DNA of 64,000 nt from Bacillota bacterium (GTDB lineage: Bacteria > Bacillota > Clostridia > Saccharofermentanales > DTU023). The stretch covers positions 62,001-126,000 of the forward strand of contig JAEWER010000019.1 in NCBI GenBank assembly GCA_023389255.1, in the 5' to 3' direction. Under the pieces are notes generated by a model that saw only the letters and a list, made by a program, of their open reading frames with translations, had not been told where the DNA came from and ran no database searches. Below, piece by piece: positions 41,666 through 50,992 of the stretch (positions are counted from its first letter, which is position 1; each line of letters begins with the position of its first letter). The translations under genes were made by a program, and so were the position numbers.

Positions 41666-43354
41666 ATGAAAAAACTCCAAGTGAGCAAAGTTTTCTCACG
41701 AGGTATCGCCGTAGGTCCTGTATTTTGTGTTAAAGAAGTTGAGACCAAGATCGCCACATACCAAGTGAATACAAAAGAAGAAAAAGATAAGGAAATCGAT
41801 CGCTTCGAAAAAGCCAAAGAGAAAGTTCTAAGTGATCTCTTTGTAGTGGCGGCAGATAATCCTATCTTCCAAGGACATGTCGCTATTGTGAGCGACTTTA
41901 TGCTCACCGATCAAGTAAAACAAAAAATTGAAGCAAATCAGAATGCTGAGGCTGCTGTGTCCGGTGCTATCACTGAATTAAAACAAATGTTCGAAGCGAT
42001 GGACGATGAATACATGCGTGGCAGAGCCGCAGATATGGTGGATGTCGGCGATCAGCTAATCGCAGCCTTGCAAAATAGAAGTAACGACAAATTTGCAAGT
42101 TTGAATCAACGTTCTGTAATTGTCGCAAGAGACTTATATCCCTCAGATACTGCCAGAATAGATTTGGATAAAGTTGCTGGTTTTATTACAGAAGAGGGCG
42201 GTGTTACCTCTCATGTAAGCATTATGGCAAAGAGCCTGGGTATTCCTGCTTTAGTTGGTGTTGTGGGCATTCTTGATGCTGTGGAAGGTGTAGATAAGAT
42301 CGTTTTTGATGCAGAAACTGGTGAAATCTATCTAGATCCTGACGATAGTTTTGTCGATGAATATGTTGCCAAACAAAAACAGCAAGCTGAGCAAAATGCT
42401 AAATGGTTAGAGGCAGCAGATAAACCAGCTAAAACCTTAGATGGCCACGAAGTTAAGATCTATGCCAATGTTGGTAATATTAGCGATGTGGAAAAGGCAG
42501 TAGCTCAAAAATGCACAGGAGTTGGCTTATTTAGATCGGAATTCCTCTACATGGAAAACGATCATTTCCCCACGGAAGAAGAGCAATTTAATGCTTATAA
42601 ACAAGCAGTTGAAACTCTAGGCGGTGAAATGATTATCCGTACTTTAGATATCGGTGGCGATAAAGCTCTGACTTATTACACATTTGAGGCAGAAGAAAAT
42701 CCTTTCTTAGGCTTTAGAGCTATTCGCATGTGCCTGGCGATGCCGGAGATTTTAATTACGCAATTCAAAGCGCTACTCAGAGCAGCTAAATTTGGCACGA
42801 TTAAGATTATGTTGCCCATGCTTATCAGCTTAGATGAAGCCAAACAGGCTAGAGAATTACTAGAAAAGGCGAAAGATGAGCTACAAAAAGAGGGTAAGGA
42901 GTTTGCTGAACAAGTCGAACTCGGCATGATGATTGAAACTCCTGCAGCTGTAATGCTAGCAGACGATTTTGCCAAAGAAATGGATTTCTTTAGCATCGGT
43001 ACCAACGATTTAACTCAATATGTATTGGCAGTTGATCGTGGTAACAAGAAGATTAATCAGTTATATAACAGTTTCGATCCAGCTGTGCTACGTGCGATTT
43101 CAACCGTTATTGATGCGGGTCATAGAGCCGGTATTGAGGTTGGTATGTGTGGTGAGTTTGCTTCAGATTCACTGGCAACTAAGTTGCTTTTAGGCTTAGG
43201 CCTAGATGAATTTAGCATGGCTTCATCTGAGACTCCTAGAATTAAGCAAATGGTGCGCGAATTAAACTATGAAGAATGTGCAAAGCGTGCCCGTGATATA
43301 ATCAAACTGTCCAGTGCCAGTGCAATTTTAGAAGCTGTTAAAGCTTGGAATTAA
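41666..43354 (+). CDS. ptsI: PTS enzyme I (phosphoenolpyruvate-protein phosphotransferase)
   Basis: A 562-residue general PTS enzyme that takes phosphate from phosphoenolpyruvate and gives it to HPr. The phosphorylated histidine is about His183 in EEGGVTSHVSIMAKSLGIPALVG. The PEP-binding barrel contains GVGLFRSEFLYM, RTLDIGGDKALTYY, FFSIGTNDLTQYVLAVDRGN and the active-site cysteine loop GMCGEFASD. Length is normal. AGGAGG precedes the ATG. It follows the ascorbate operon after a terminator and precedes ptsH, the reverse of the usual order. Confidence 0.96.
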   Translation: MKKLQVSKVFSRGIAVGPVFCVKEVETKIATYQVNTKEEKDKEIDRFEKAKEKVLSDLFVVAADNPIFQGHVAIVSDFMLTDQVKQKIEANQNAEAAVSGAITELKQMFEAMDDEYMRGRAADMVDVGDQLIAALQNRSNDKFASLNQRSVIVARDLYPSDTARIDLDKVAGFITEEGGVTSHVSIMAKSLGIPALVGVVGILDAVEGVDKIVFDAETGEIYLDPDDSFVDEYVAKQKQQAEQNAKWLEAADKPAKTLDGHEVKIYANVGNISDVEKAVAQKCTGVGLFRSEFLYMENDHFPTEEEQFNAYKQAVETLGGEMIIRTLDIGGDKALTYYTFEAEENPFLGFRAIRMCLAMPEILITQFKALLRAAKFGTIKIMLPMLISLDEAKQARELLEKAKDELQKEGKEFAEQVELGMMIETPAAVMLADDFAKEMDFFSIGTNDLTQYVLAVDRGNKKINQLYNSFDPAVLRAISTVIDAGHRAGIEVGMCGEFASDSLATKLLLGLGLDEFSMASSETPRIKQMVRELNYEECAKRARDIIKLSSASAILEAVKAWN

Positions 43355-43386
43355 CTTGGCAGAAATTAAGTTAGACGAGGTTTAGC

Positions 43387-43662
43387 ATGGTCAGTAAAGA
43401 AGTATTAGTTAGAAATAAAACTGGTTTACATCTGCGTCCCGCAACCGAACTGAGTGCAGTTTGTAGCAGTTGCCCCTGTGAAGTTACCTTGGTTTGTGAA
43501 AAAGGTCGCATCAATCCCAAATCTGTCCTGATGTTAATGGGTGCTGGTATTAAAGCCGGTACAACCATTACTGTTGAGTGCGCTGGTGATCAGGAACAAG
43601 AAAGCTTAGACAAAATTGTCAAAGCAATCGAAGGCGGTTTTGGTGAAGAACTAGTTTGCTAA
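43387..43662 (+). CDS. ptsH: Phosphocarrier protein HPr
   Basis: A 91-residue phosphocarrier. His15 in NKTGLHLRPATEL is the site phosphorylated by enzyme I. Ser46 in INPKSVLMLMGAGIKAG corresponds to the regulatory serine used by HPr kinase in Bacillota. Four cysteines in the first half (VCSSCPCEVTLVC) are unusual for HPr. It lies 32 bases after ptsI and before a strong terminator. It serves the ascorbate EIIA upstream and probably all PTS systems in the cell. Confidence 0.93.
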   Translation: MVSKEVLVRNKTGLHLRPATELSAVCSSCPCEVTLVCEKGRINPKSVLMLMGAGIKAGTTITVECAGDQEQESLDKIVKAIEGGFGEELVC

Positions 43663-43682
43663 CATAACCTAAATTAAATTTT

Positions 43683-43711
43683 AGAGGAGGCATGAGCCTC
43701 CTCTTTTATTT
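43683..43711 (+). terminator. Terminator after ptsH
   Basis: A 9-bp GC-rich stem AGAGGAGGC / GCCTCCTCT with loop ATGA, followed by TTTATTT. It marks the end of the PTS region. Confidence 0.88.
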
Positions 43712-43752
43712 GCTCAATTTTCTTTTTCATAAAACCAGTAGAATAGGACTTG

Positions 43753-44649
43753 ATGAAGTTAGCTAAAACAATTATCGATATTACGGATATTAGTAAGAAC
43801 TACGGCACCAAGAAAGTTTTACAAGATGTTTCTTTTGCGTTGCCGAAAGGTGCTATCTGCGCAGTTTTAGGTAAAGAAGGTGCTGGCAAGTCGACTTTTT
43901 TAAGCCTCTTATCAGGTTTGAGCAAAGTTAGTAGTGGAACCATCAATCGGGTGAACTATCAAAATATTTCCACTGAGATTAAGCAAAGTTTTTTAAGTGA
44001 AAAAACAACACTGTATACAAGGTGGTCTGGTTATACTCAGTTGCAATATTGGCGCCGATGCAAAGGTGCAAGTGAAGCAGATTTGTTGCAGATATTAGAA
44101 GAATTACAACTGACTTCAGTAATCGATGCAAAGATTGAAAATCTATCGCAAGACAATAAGAAAAAGCTGACTTTAGCAGGGGTGCTGATGGGTGCACCAG
44201 AAATTTTAGTGCTAGATGAACCGTTTAAGTCACTTAAGCAGGAAAGCTGTGTTTTGCTACGGAAAGTTTTACTTAGACTTAACTACGAGAAAAATACCAC
44301 AATTATTATAGCGACGAGAGACTTAACAGAAGTGGCTTCGCTAGCTAGTAACTTTGCTTTTTTACGACAGGGACGCTTAGTTGAATACTTAAGCAAAGTA
44401 GAGCTGAAAGCTAAAGAATTAGCTGAAATAGTTTTAGATACGAAAGAAAATATTAAAGCGTGTGCGTTATTAGAAAGAGAACTAGGAATTTACAACTACT
44501 TGGTAAGCTCCAAGCAAAAAATTTTAATACGCGAAGAGTATGAAGTAGCACGTATAGTTGAAATGCTGGTTCGAAACCACATCGGTATAAATGAGTGCTA
44601 TTTACAGCGACTAACAATGGCTGAATACTACGAGAGATTGGTATTTTAG
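43753..44649 (+). CDS. ABC transporter ATP-binding protein (degenerate signature)
   Basis: A 298-residue ATPase. Walker A is LGKEGAGKSTF and Walker B EILVLDEPF. The signature loop, normally LSGGQ, reads LSQDNKKKLTLAGVLMG, and the H-loop histidine is replaced (IIIATRDLTE). A C-terminal extension of about 70 residues follows, as in bacitracin/lantibiotic-type exporters. The ATG at 43753 follows AGGA. The next gene, starting one base after the stop, is the likely membrane partner. Confidence 0.85.
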   Translation: MKLAKTIIDITDISKNYGTKKVLQDVSFALPKGAICAVLGKEGAGKSTFLSLLSGLSKVSSGTINRVNYQNISTEIKQSFLSEKTTLYTRWSGYTQLQYWRRCKGASEADLLQILEELQLTSVIDAKIENLSQDNKKKLTLAGVLMGAPEILVLDEPFKSLKQESCVLLRKVLLRLNYEKNTTIIIATRDLTEVASLASNFAFLRQGRLVEYLSKVELKAKELAEIVLDTKENIKACALLERELGIYNYLVSSKQKILIREEYEVARIVEMLVRNHIGINECYLQRLTMAEYYERLVF

Positions 44650-45381
44650 ATGAAGTTTTTTCAGGCAGAAAACTATCGGTTTTGGCGTACTAGAAGTACA
44701 TATCTAAGCTTGGCTTTAGGTACAAGCGTACTAATATTTTTGCGTTTATTGCAAACACCAATCAGTTTATTACTGGGGCAAGAAATAAGCTTTAATTGGC
44801 TTAATCTCATCTTCAATCTCAGTACAATTTTGTTGCCGTTGAGCGTAATTTATGTGCAGTTTATGGGCTGGAAGAATAAAGAAGAACGCCAAACTCTGAT
44901 TTCCTTGGGTATTAAAAAGACAGTTTTCCCCTGTGCAGAATGGCTGACCTTAGCCTGGCGTTGTTTATTTTATTGGCTATATTTTAATATCCTGGTTTTG
45001 CTTTTAGCCTTACCTCGCATTCAATCACCATCTAATTTAACGGTTCATTATTTGTTAGCTGAAATAAGTTTATTTTTACTTTGCTTGTTGTATTTAGCAG
45101 TAGGTCAATTCTTGCTTTTTATTTGCCGCTGGCTGGGAATAGCTATGTTCTGCGAATTGGTGCTCTACTATCTTGTATTACCTTATTTAGCTAAAGCAGT
45201 AGATGCATTTTCTTTTCTTTCGTTTTATATACCCTATGTGTTATATCCCAATACAGTAGATGAGTTTACGGCTTCTTTTAGTGAGCATTTTCTTTGGTGG
45301 ATACTAGGTTTAATCTTTGCCGGCTCACTGTTTTTAGCCAGCGCTACTCACTTATTACAAAGACAGGAGCTAAGAGCATAA
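44650..45381 (+). CDS. Putative ABC transporter membrane subunit
   Basis: A 243-residue integral membrane protein with six predicted spans and no conserved motif I can name. It starts MKFFQAENYRFWRTRSTYLSLALG, like the permease halves of ABC-2 type exporters. It directly follows the ATPase gene and is followed two bases later by a histidine kinase, an arrangement seen in envelope-stress and antimicrobial-peptide systems. Function inferred from context. Confidence 0.65.
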   Translation: MKFFQAENYRFWRTRSTYLSLALGTSVLIFLRLLQTPISLLLGQEISFNWLNLIFNLSTILLPLSVIYVQFMGWKNKEERQTLISLGIKKTVFPCAEWLTLAWRCLFYWLYFNILVLLLALPRIQSPSNLTVHYLLAEISLFLLCLLYLAVGQFLLFICRWLGIAMFCELVLYYLVLPYLAKAVDAFSFLSFYIPYVLYPNTVDEFTASFSEHFLWWILGLIFAGSLFLASATHLLQRQELRA

Positions 45382-45383
45382 CC

Positions 45384-46427
45384 ATGGTAATTATTGCCTG
45401 CTTAATCGCCTTAATTTGCGTAGTTCTGCTAGTGATCTATCGCTTAGAGATCAATTACTACATCAATTTGTTAGAAAATTTAGCACGAAATAGCGAAGAG
45501 CAAGAAGAAGATTTTAAAGAACTGGAAGAACTAGCCAGAGGCAGGAGCAAAGGTTATCTTAAAAATGTTAAAATCCAACAACTTTTGCAGTTTGCTGAAG
45601 GTCAAAACGTTAGACTTAACTTTCCGTTACCATCTCTTAGGCGACTAGCTAAAGTAACTGTGAGATTGTTTTCCGCCAAGCGCAATGAGCTCCAAGCGCA
45701 GATTACACACAAGCAACAATTAGAAGAACAGATCACGCATATTTCCCACGATTTACGCACACCACTGACCGCATTAGCGGGCTATTTAGAACTACTCTTT
45801 GAGACAAAAGATGTAGCAGAACAGGAGCGATATAAGAGTATAATTTGGCGCAGAATAACTAGCTTGCAAGATTTAATCGCTGATTTTTATGCTCTGACTC
45901 GGGTTGAAAGTCCAGCGCTGATGCTAAACAGTGAATTCTGCAAAATAGATAATCTGCTTTCCGAGGCATTGCTATCTTTTTACGAAGACTTTAATCAATG
46001 CAATATCCAAATGAAAGTTGAGCTAGAACAAGCACCGGCAGTTTTAGCAGAAAAGAAATCACTTTGCCGTATTTATGCCAATATCTTGCAAAATATTTTG
46101 CGCTATGGCGATCAAGAAGCCAGCATTTGGCATGGACAAAACTTGCCAGAAGAATTAAAACAAGCTTTGCTCAAAGCCGATAAATTACCCGAGAAAGCGC
46201 CACAATATACTGTTTTTAGAAATAAGATTAAAGAAAGCTATCTCAAGCAAGAGATCGACTATGAGCGGATTTTTGAAAGACTGTTTTCTGGTGACTTGAG
46301 TAGAAGTAATAATCGTTCAGCCTCTGGTTTAGGTCTATACATAGTCAAACTTTTACTCACGCAACAAGGCTTCGGTATAGTCAGCTTAAAAGTAGCAGAT
46401 GAGCTTTTCCTGGTTATCTCCTACTAG
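45384..46427 (+). CDS. Sensor histidine kinase, single-span
   Basis: A 347-residue kinase. One N-terminal span (IIACLIALICVVLLVIY), a charged linker, then the phosphoacceptor His122 in ITHISHDLRTPLTALAGYLELL, an N-box in IYANILQNILRYG, and GLGLYIVKLLLTQQG. The ATP lid is short and the canonical DxGxG box is not evident. The ATG at 45384 is chosen over an upstream extension overlapping the permease. No response regulator is adjacent. Lacking an external domain, it probably senses through the neighbouring ABC pair. It overlaps the convergent GTPase gene by 14 bases. Confidence 0.85.
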   Translation: MVIIACLIALICVVLLVIYRLEINYYINLLENLARNSEEQEEDFKELEELARGRSKGYLKNVKIQQLLQFAEGQNVRLNFPLPSLRRLAKVTVRLFSAKRNELQAQITHKQQLEEQITHISHDLRTPLTALAGYLELLFETKDVAEQERYKSIIWRRITSLQDLIADFYALTRVESPALMLNSEFCKIDNLLSEALLSFYEDFNQCNIQMKVELEQAPAVLAEKKSLCRIYANILQNILRYGDQEASIWHGQNLPEELKQALLKADKLPEKAPQYTVFRNKIKESYLKQEIDYERIFERLFSGDLSRSNNRSASGLGLYIVKLLLTQQGFGIVSLKVADELFLVISY

Positions 46428-47406
46428 TTATTGTGCCAAGCCAAAGCTCGTCTAGAGATTGTTTTTGTAAATCTTTGCCAATTACAACTACATCTGCAGA
46501 AAGATCTTCTGCATCACTTATGCCATAGATAGTATAAGTACCGGAAACTAATTCAAAATGGAGCATTTCACACTGGTTTGCTAAGTGCACATAACCTTTA
46601 GCACGCGCTATTTTACCCATAGCGCCTCTAATCATTATCTCAAGATAAGCCACTAATTGATCTGCACTTTTCACAGACACATTTTGGTATGAAAGAGAAG
46701 TTAGATCTAAAGGTTGATCCTTTTTCCTTAAACGAAAACGGCGCTTCTCAATTGTAGTGGAGTTGGATGATTTTGACTTTAAAACTAACTCTGTATCTAG
46801 CAAAGATAAGAACTGGTCATTCGTAAATTGACTATAGTGACATAAAGGGAAATTGACATCTTCTGGCAAATTTAATTCTCTTTTAATTTCAGTAAAATCG
46901 TTTAAGGAGAAATCCTCTGATTTGCTTACAATTACTGTTCCCGATTGCCAAATTTGATCTTTAAAATATGCGGGGAAATCTGCTTTGCTTAAACGGAAAT
47001 TTTGCCCATCAATAATGGTGATGGGAGCGAGCAAAGAAATTTGTTCATAGCAAATTGTCTGTAGCTTTTGAATAAGTCTACTAGGCATTGCAACCCCACT
47101 GGGTTCGATTAGTAAATAGTCAGGATTTACTGTGTTAGCGATGGTCAAAACTGAAGCTGTAAAATCGAGATTGGTTGAACAACAAATACAGCCTTCAGTT
47201 AACTCCCAAATGCGTAAACTTTCACAAGCCTTATCGGCAAGAACTTCGCCCTCTACTTCTGTTTTTTTGAGAGTTTGGCTATCTATATTTAAGGCGCCAA
47301 ATTCATTTTCTAAAATGGCAAAAAACTTACCAGTACGCTTGACTAATTCCTTGATAAATCTGGTTTTACCAGCACCTAAAAAACCACAGATGATCAATAT
47401 TTGCAT
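46414..47406 (-). CDS. COG0523 (CobW/G3E) family GTPase, metal chaperone
   Basis: A 330-residue G3E GTPase. Walker A is ICGFLGAGKTRFI, the metal-binding CxCC motif is ELTEGCICCSTNLDF, and the nucleotide-binding region has LLIEPSGVAMPS and SGTVIVSKSE. The C-terminal CobW domain is short. Members supply zinc, cobalt or nickel to partner enzymes. The upstream gene encodes a zinc alcohol dehydrogenase, a conceivable client, but a terminator lies between. No ribosome site precedes the ATG; TATAGT lies five bases upstream. Confidence 0.86.
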   Translation of the reverse strand: MQILIICGFLGAGKTRFIKELVKRTGKFFAILENEFGALNIDSQTLKKTEVEGEVLADKACESLRIWELTEGCICCSTNLDFTASVLTIANTVNPDYLLIEPSGVAMPSRLIQKLQTICYEQISLLAPITIIDGQNFRLSKADFPAYFKDQIWQSGTVIVSKSEDFSLNDFTEIKRELNLPEDVNFPLCHYSQFTNDQFLSLLDTELVLKSKSSNSTTIEKRRFRLRKKDQPLDLTSLSYQNVSVKSADQLVAYLEIMIRGAMGKIARAKGYVHLANQCEMLHFELVSGTYTIYGISDAEDLSADVVVIGKDLQKQSLDELWLGTITSRR

Positions 47407-47416
47407 AATTAACTAT

Positions 47417-47441
47417 AAGACCCGAGCTGGGCTCGGGTCTT
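47417..47441 (-). terminator. Terminator after the alcohol dehydrogenase gene
   Basis: An 11-bp stem AAGACCCGAGC / GCTCGGGTCTT with a TGG loop, lying between the dehydrogenase stop and the COG0523 start on the minus strand. The downstream tract is TATAGTTAATT. Confidence 0.75.
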
Positions 47442-47456
47442 TCTACTTCTAAAGAT

Positions 47457-48512
47457 TTAGAGTACAACTACGGGTTTAATTAAATCCTTGGGCTTATCTT
47501 TCATTAAGAATAAAGCATCTTCTACGTGCTCGAAACCTTGGAATTTATGGGTGAGCATCAAGGAAACATCCAATTTACCGGCTGCGACTAAGCTACCTAA
47601 TTTTTCTAGGCGTAGACGTCCACCAGGCATCAGACCACCAGTGATCAGCTTGTGACCCATGCCAACACCCCATTCTGCACGAGGAATTTTGACATATTCG
47701 CCTGAACCTAAGTAGTTGACGTTACCGATGCGTCCACCGGGTTTAAGCACATTAATAGCAGGTTCGAAAGTATCGTTATCACCACCAGCGACGATTACTT
47801 TATCTACACCCTTGCCACCGGTCATCTCTAATACTTGCTTATCGATGGGGCCATCTTTGTAACCGATAAAATCTGTTGCACCGTATTCTTTAGCAACGTC
47901 ACGGCAGACTTGGCGAGTACCGACGCAGATAATACGAGAAGCACCACGCAAAGCCGCACCAGCTACTGACATCAGACCTACAGGACCGATACCGATAACT
48001 AAAACAATGTCACCGAATTGAACATCTGCCAACTCAACACCGTGGAAACCAGTGGGAACCATGTCGGATAGCATACAAGCTTCTGCTGGGCTGATAGCAT
48101 CGGGAAGATGAGCTAAGTTGGCATCAGCATCGTTGACATGGAAATATTCTCCGAACACACCATCTTTGAAGTTCGAGAATTTCCAACCTGCGAGCATACC
48201 ACCTGAATGCATGGGGTAGCCAGCTTGTGCTTCTAGTGAGTCCCAATCAGGAGTGATAGCTGCCACCATAATACGATCGCCGGGCTTGAAATCTTTTACC
48301 AATTCACCGACTTCATCGACCACACCACAACCTTCATGACCTAAAATCATGTTGTGACGTTCACCAATGGCTCCTTCCCATACTGTATGGATATCTGAAG
48401 TACAGGGAGAGAGAGCTAAAGGACGAATGATAGCATCCTTCGGACCACATTTGGGGCGTTCTTTTTTAATCCAACCGGTTTTACCGATTTCTAACATTGC
48501 ATAGCCTTTCAT
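47457..48512 (-). CDS. adh: NADP-dependent secondary alcohol (isopropanol) dehydrogenase
   Basis: A 351-residue zinc dehydrogenase closely resembling those of Clostridium beijerinckii and Thermoanaerobacter brockii, which interconvert ketones and secondary alcohols. The N-terminus MKGYAMLEIGKTGWIKKERP is nearly diagnostic. Zinc ligands Cys37 (SPCTSDIHT) and His59/Glu60 (ILGHEGCG) are present, as are GMLAGWKFSNFKDGVFGEY, LSDMVPTGFHG and the nucleotide-binding VIGIGPVGLMSVAGAALRGA. Length is identical to the family. Codons are biased as in a highly expressed gene. A GGAGG site precedes the ATG, and a 345-bp gap lies upstream. Confidence 0.95.
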   Translation of the reverse strand: MKGYAMLEIGKTGWIKKERPKCGPKDAIIRPLALSPCTSDIHTVWEGAIGERHNMILGHEGCGVVDEVGELVKDFKPGDRIMVAAITPDWDSLEAQAGYPMHSGGMLAGWKFSNFKDGVFGEYFHVNDADANLAHLPDAISPAEACMLSDMVPTGFHGVELADVQFGDIVLVIGIGPVGLMSVAGAALRGASRIICVGTRQVCRDVAKEYGATDFIGYKDGPIDKQVLEMTGGKGVDKVIVAGGDNDTFEPAINVLKPGGRIGNVNYLGSGEYVKIPRAEWGVGMGHKLITGGLMPGGRLRLEKLGSLVAAGKLDVSLMLTHKFQGFEHVEDALFLMKDKPKDLIKPVVVL

Positions 48513-48857
48513 AAAGACCTCCTAAATACGAATGGTTCACTGCTGTAAACGTTTGAGATAATTTTACAACAAAATAAAGAATAAGACTGACATCACCTAG
48601 AACCTAAATGCATAACGGTGATAACTATCTTGGTTTCATCTTAGGTGAGTGAGAGATAAATCTCAAGTAAATTGTTTATCTTACACAATATTTATAACTG
48701 TACAAGGTATAACATTAGCTAAATATTACCAATAAAATGATGAGCAAGGATCTTGCAGTTAGTAATTTTTCAACTTTTGCCCACAATTGCTCAGGTTTAA
48801 ATTCGTATACTAAAGCTGTAAGAAAAGTGAATTTTTGTAACCCGAGGTAGATATTTT
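48513..48857. other. Intergenic region between adh and the MMPL gene
   Basis: 345 bp, AT-rich, with no supportable gene. It should contain divergent promoters. A long-range inverted repeat TCACCTA (near 48593) / TAGGTGA (near 48642) and the AT-rich stretch at 48660-48720 are the only structures seen. GAGGT at about 48844 is the ribosome site for the TTG start of the next gene. Confidence 0.4.
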
Positions 48858-50990
48858 TTGAAGCATAAACTACAACAGACAAAAACTGGTTATTTAGATC
48901 ATCTGGCGAGTTGGCTAGTGACGAGAAGAAAGCGCATTCTGGTGTTTTGCTTGATCTTAGCCATTTTTTCAGCAATTAAACTACCTCAAGTAAAAGTAGA
49001 TTACAACCTAGCGCACTATGTACCGAGTGAAGCAGCTTCAACTCTGGCTTTAGAGCGCGTAAAACAGGGTTCAGTATCTTTGCCCAATGCCCAAGTTATG
49101 GTTAAAGATGTCAGCATCACAGAAGCGTTGAATTATAAGTCTAAATTGTCAAAAGTGGCGCATGTAGGGAAAGTATTTTGGCTAGATGATCAGGTAGATC
49201 TTAAAACTCCTTTAGAGATTGCGAGTCCTAGTGTAGTAGAAGCTTTTTATAAAGATAAGAATGCTCTCTTTTATTTGACCATAGATGAGGGTGGAGAAGT
49301 AAAAGATGCAGATGCTGTTGATTTGGTTAAGATAGTTGCTTCTTTGCGTGAAGTTGTAGGTGAAAAAGGAGCTGTTAGTGGTCAAGTAGTGGAATTAGCT
49401 TCTGCCAAAAGTGCTGTACAAAGTGAAATGCTTACCATCCTGCTTTTCATGGTACCGTTAGTGCTCATAATTTTGTGGATTAGCACAACTTCATGGCTTG
49501 AGCCCTTGTTGTTTATCGGAACTATTTTTGTGGCAGTGTTGTACAACATGGGCACTAACTTTATCTTCCCTAAAGTTTCTTTTGTCACACAATCAGTAAC
49601 GGCAACTTTGCAACTTGCAGTCACTTTGGACTACATGATTTTTTTGCTACATGCTTTTCAAAAGCATAAGCAGAGTGGTGGGATTCCTAATCAGGAAGCT
49701 ATGATTTTAGCAGTTAAAGATTCTTTTTCTTCGATTACAGCATCTGCCCTAACAACCTTCTTCGGTTTTTTAGCACTGGTATTCATGCGCTTTAAAATAG
49801 GTTCGGATTTAGGTTTAGTGTTGGCCAAAGGTATTTTATTTAGCTTATTTACCGTGGTGGCTATGCTACCTGCTTTAGTTTTAGCGCTAGATCCTCTCCT
49901 AGAAAAAACTAGACATCGCACATTGGTGCCACAAATTCGCTTCTTACCTAAGTTGGTGCGCAAAATTACACCAATTGTAGTAGCAATAAGTTTACTAGTA
50001 GCAATACCAGCATTTTGGGCGCATGAACAAACAGATTTTCGTTATGGCATGGGCGCATTCCCCAAAGAATCTAGAGAAGAGCGCGATCTGAACGAGATTA
50101 GGTCTACTTTTGGTAGCAAGTACACCATGATTTTACTTTTACCCAAAGGACAATTAGCCGCCGAGCAAGAGCTGGTAGCAGAGTTAAACAAGATGCCTCA
50201 AGTAGATAGCATCAGAGGGTATGTAACAGAAGTAGGTAGTTCTATTCCTGCAGATTTTTTGACGGATGCACAAAGAGAGCAAATCTATACTCAAGATTTT
50301 TCTCGCTATATTCTGCAAATTGATTCACCCAGAGAAAGTGCAGAAACATTTGCCTTGGTTAAAGAAATTAGAGAAGTTATAGCCAAACACTTTGTCTTAG
50401 CAAATAAAGATCTAAATACAGCTGAAGTTGCCTACTTAGCTGGTGAAAATGCTTCGTTGTACGATCTCAAAGAAACAGTGAACCAAGACAGCATTATAGT
50501 CAATGGGTTAGCTATTTTAGCTGTAGGCTTGGTCATTTTACTTGCTTTTAGAAAACTGATGGCACCTCTAGTCTTGCTCTTTACGATTGAGCTGGCAATT
50601 TGGATTAACTTGTCTATTCCATATTTAACGCACACACATTTGAGCTACATAGGCTACTTGATCATTTCAACAGTGCAGCTAGGAGCTACAGTTGACTATG
50701 CAATTTTATTAACGAGATACTATTCAGAATATAGAAAGCAGTATAGCAAGAGCCATGCACTGGAAAAAACAATAGAAAATTGTGCTCTCTCAGTGATAAC
50801 TCCCGCTTTAATTTTAGCGGTAGCAGGCTTTATTTTAGGACAAATATCCACAATTTCCATCGTTAGTGAATTAGGTAGAATCTTAGCCTCGGGAGCCTTA
50901 ATAACTTTATTATTGGTGCTATTCCTTTTGCCCGGACTGTGGTTAATTAGTGATCGTTTTTTGTGTAAAAACCGACTAGAAAAGGAGTGA
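48858..50990 (+). CDS. MMPL/RND-family exporter
   Basis: A 710-residue transporter with 12 predicted spans in two similar halves, each made of one span, an external domain and five spans. Conserved pieces repeat in both halves: VTLDYMIFLLHAFQKHK and ATVDYAILLTRYYSEYRKQ. Family members export lipids, peptides or proteins using the proton gradient. The start is a TTG at 48858 with GAGGT upstream. The next gene, two bases after the stop, encodes a secreted repeat protein that probably works with it. Confidence 0.88.
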   Translation: MKHKLQQTKTGYLDHLASWLVTRRKRILVFCLILAIFSAIKLPQVKVDYNLAHYVPSEAASTLALERVKQGSVSLPNAQVMVKDVSITEALNYKSKLSKVAHVGKVFWLDDQVDLKTPLEIASPSVVEAFYKDKNALFYLTIDEGGEVKDADAVDLVKIVASLREVVGEKGAVSGQVVELASAKSAVQSEMLTILLFMVPLVLIILWISTTSWLEPLLFIGTIFVAVLYNMGTNFIFPKVSFVTQSVTATLQLAVTLDYMIFLLHAFQKHKQSGGIPNQEAMILAVKDSFSSITASALTTFFGFLALVFMRFKIGSDLGLVLAKGILFSLFTVVAMLPALVLALDPLLEKTRHRTLVPQIRFLPKLVRKITPIVVAISLLVAIPAFWAHEQTDFRYGMGAFPKESREERDLNEIRSTFGSKYTMILLLPKGQLAAEQELVAELNKMPQVDSIRGYVTEVGSSIPADFLTDAQREQIYTQDFSRYILQIDSPRESAETFALVKEIREVIAKHFVLANKDLNTAEVAYLAGENASLYDLKETVNQDSIIVNGLAILAVGLVILLAFRKLMAPLVLLFTIELAIWINLSIPYLTHTHLSYIGYLIISTVQLGATVDYAILLTRYYSEYRKQYSKSHALEKTIENCALSVITPALILAVAGFILGQISTISIVSELGRILASGALITLLLVLFLLPGLWLISDRFLCKNRLEKE

Positions 50991-50992
50991 CT

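Noticed and set aside
48715..48975. An 86-codon minus-strand frame before the MMPL gene
   Set aside because: It overlaps the start of the MMPL gene, lacks a ribosome site and has no recognisable protein features.
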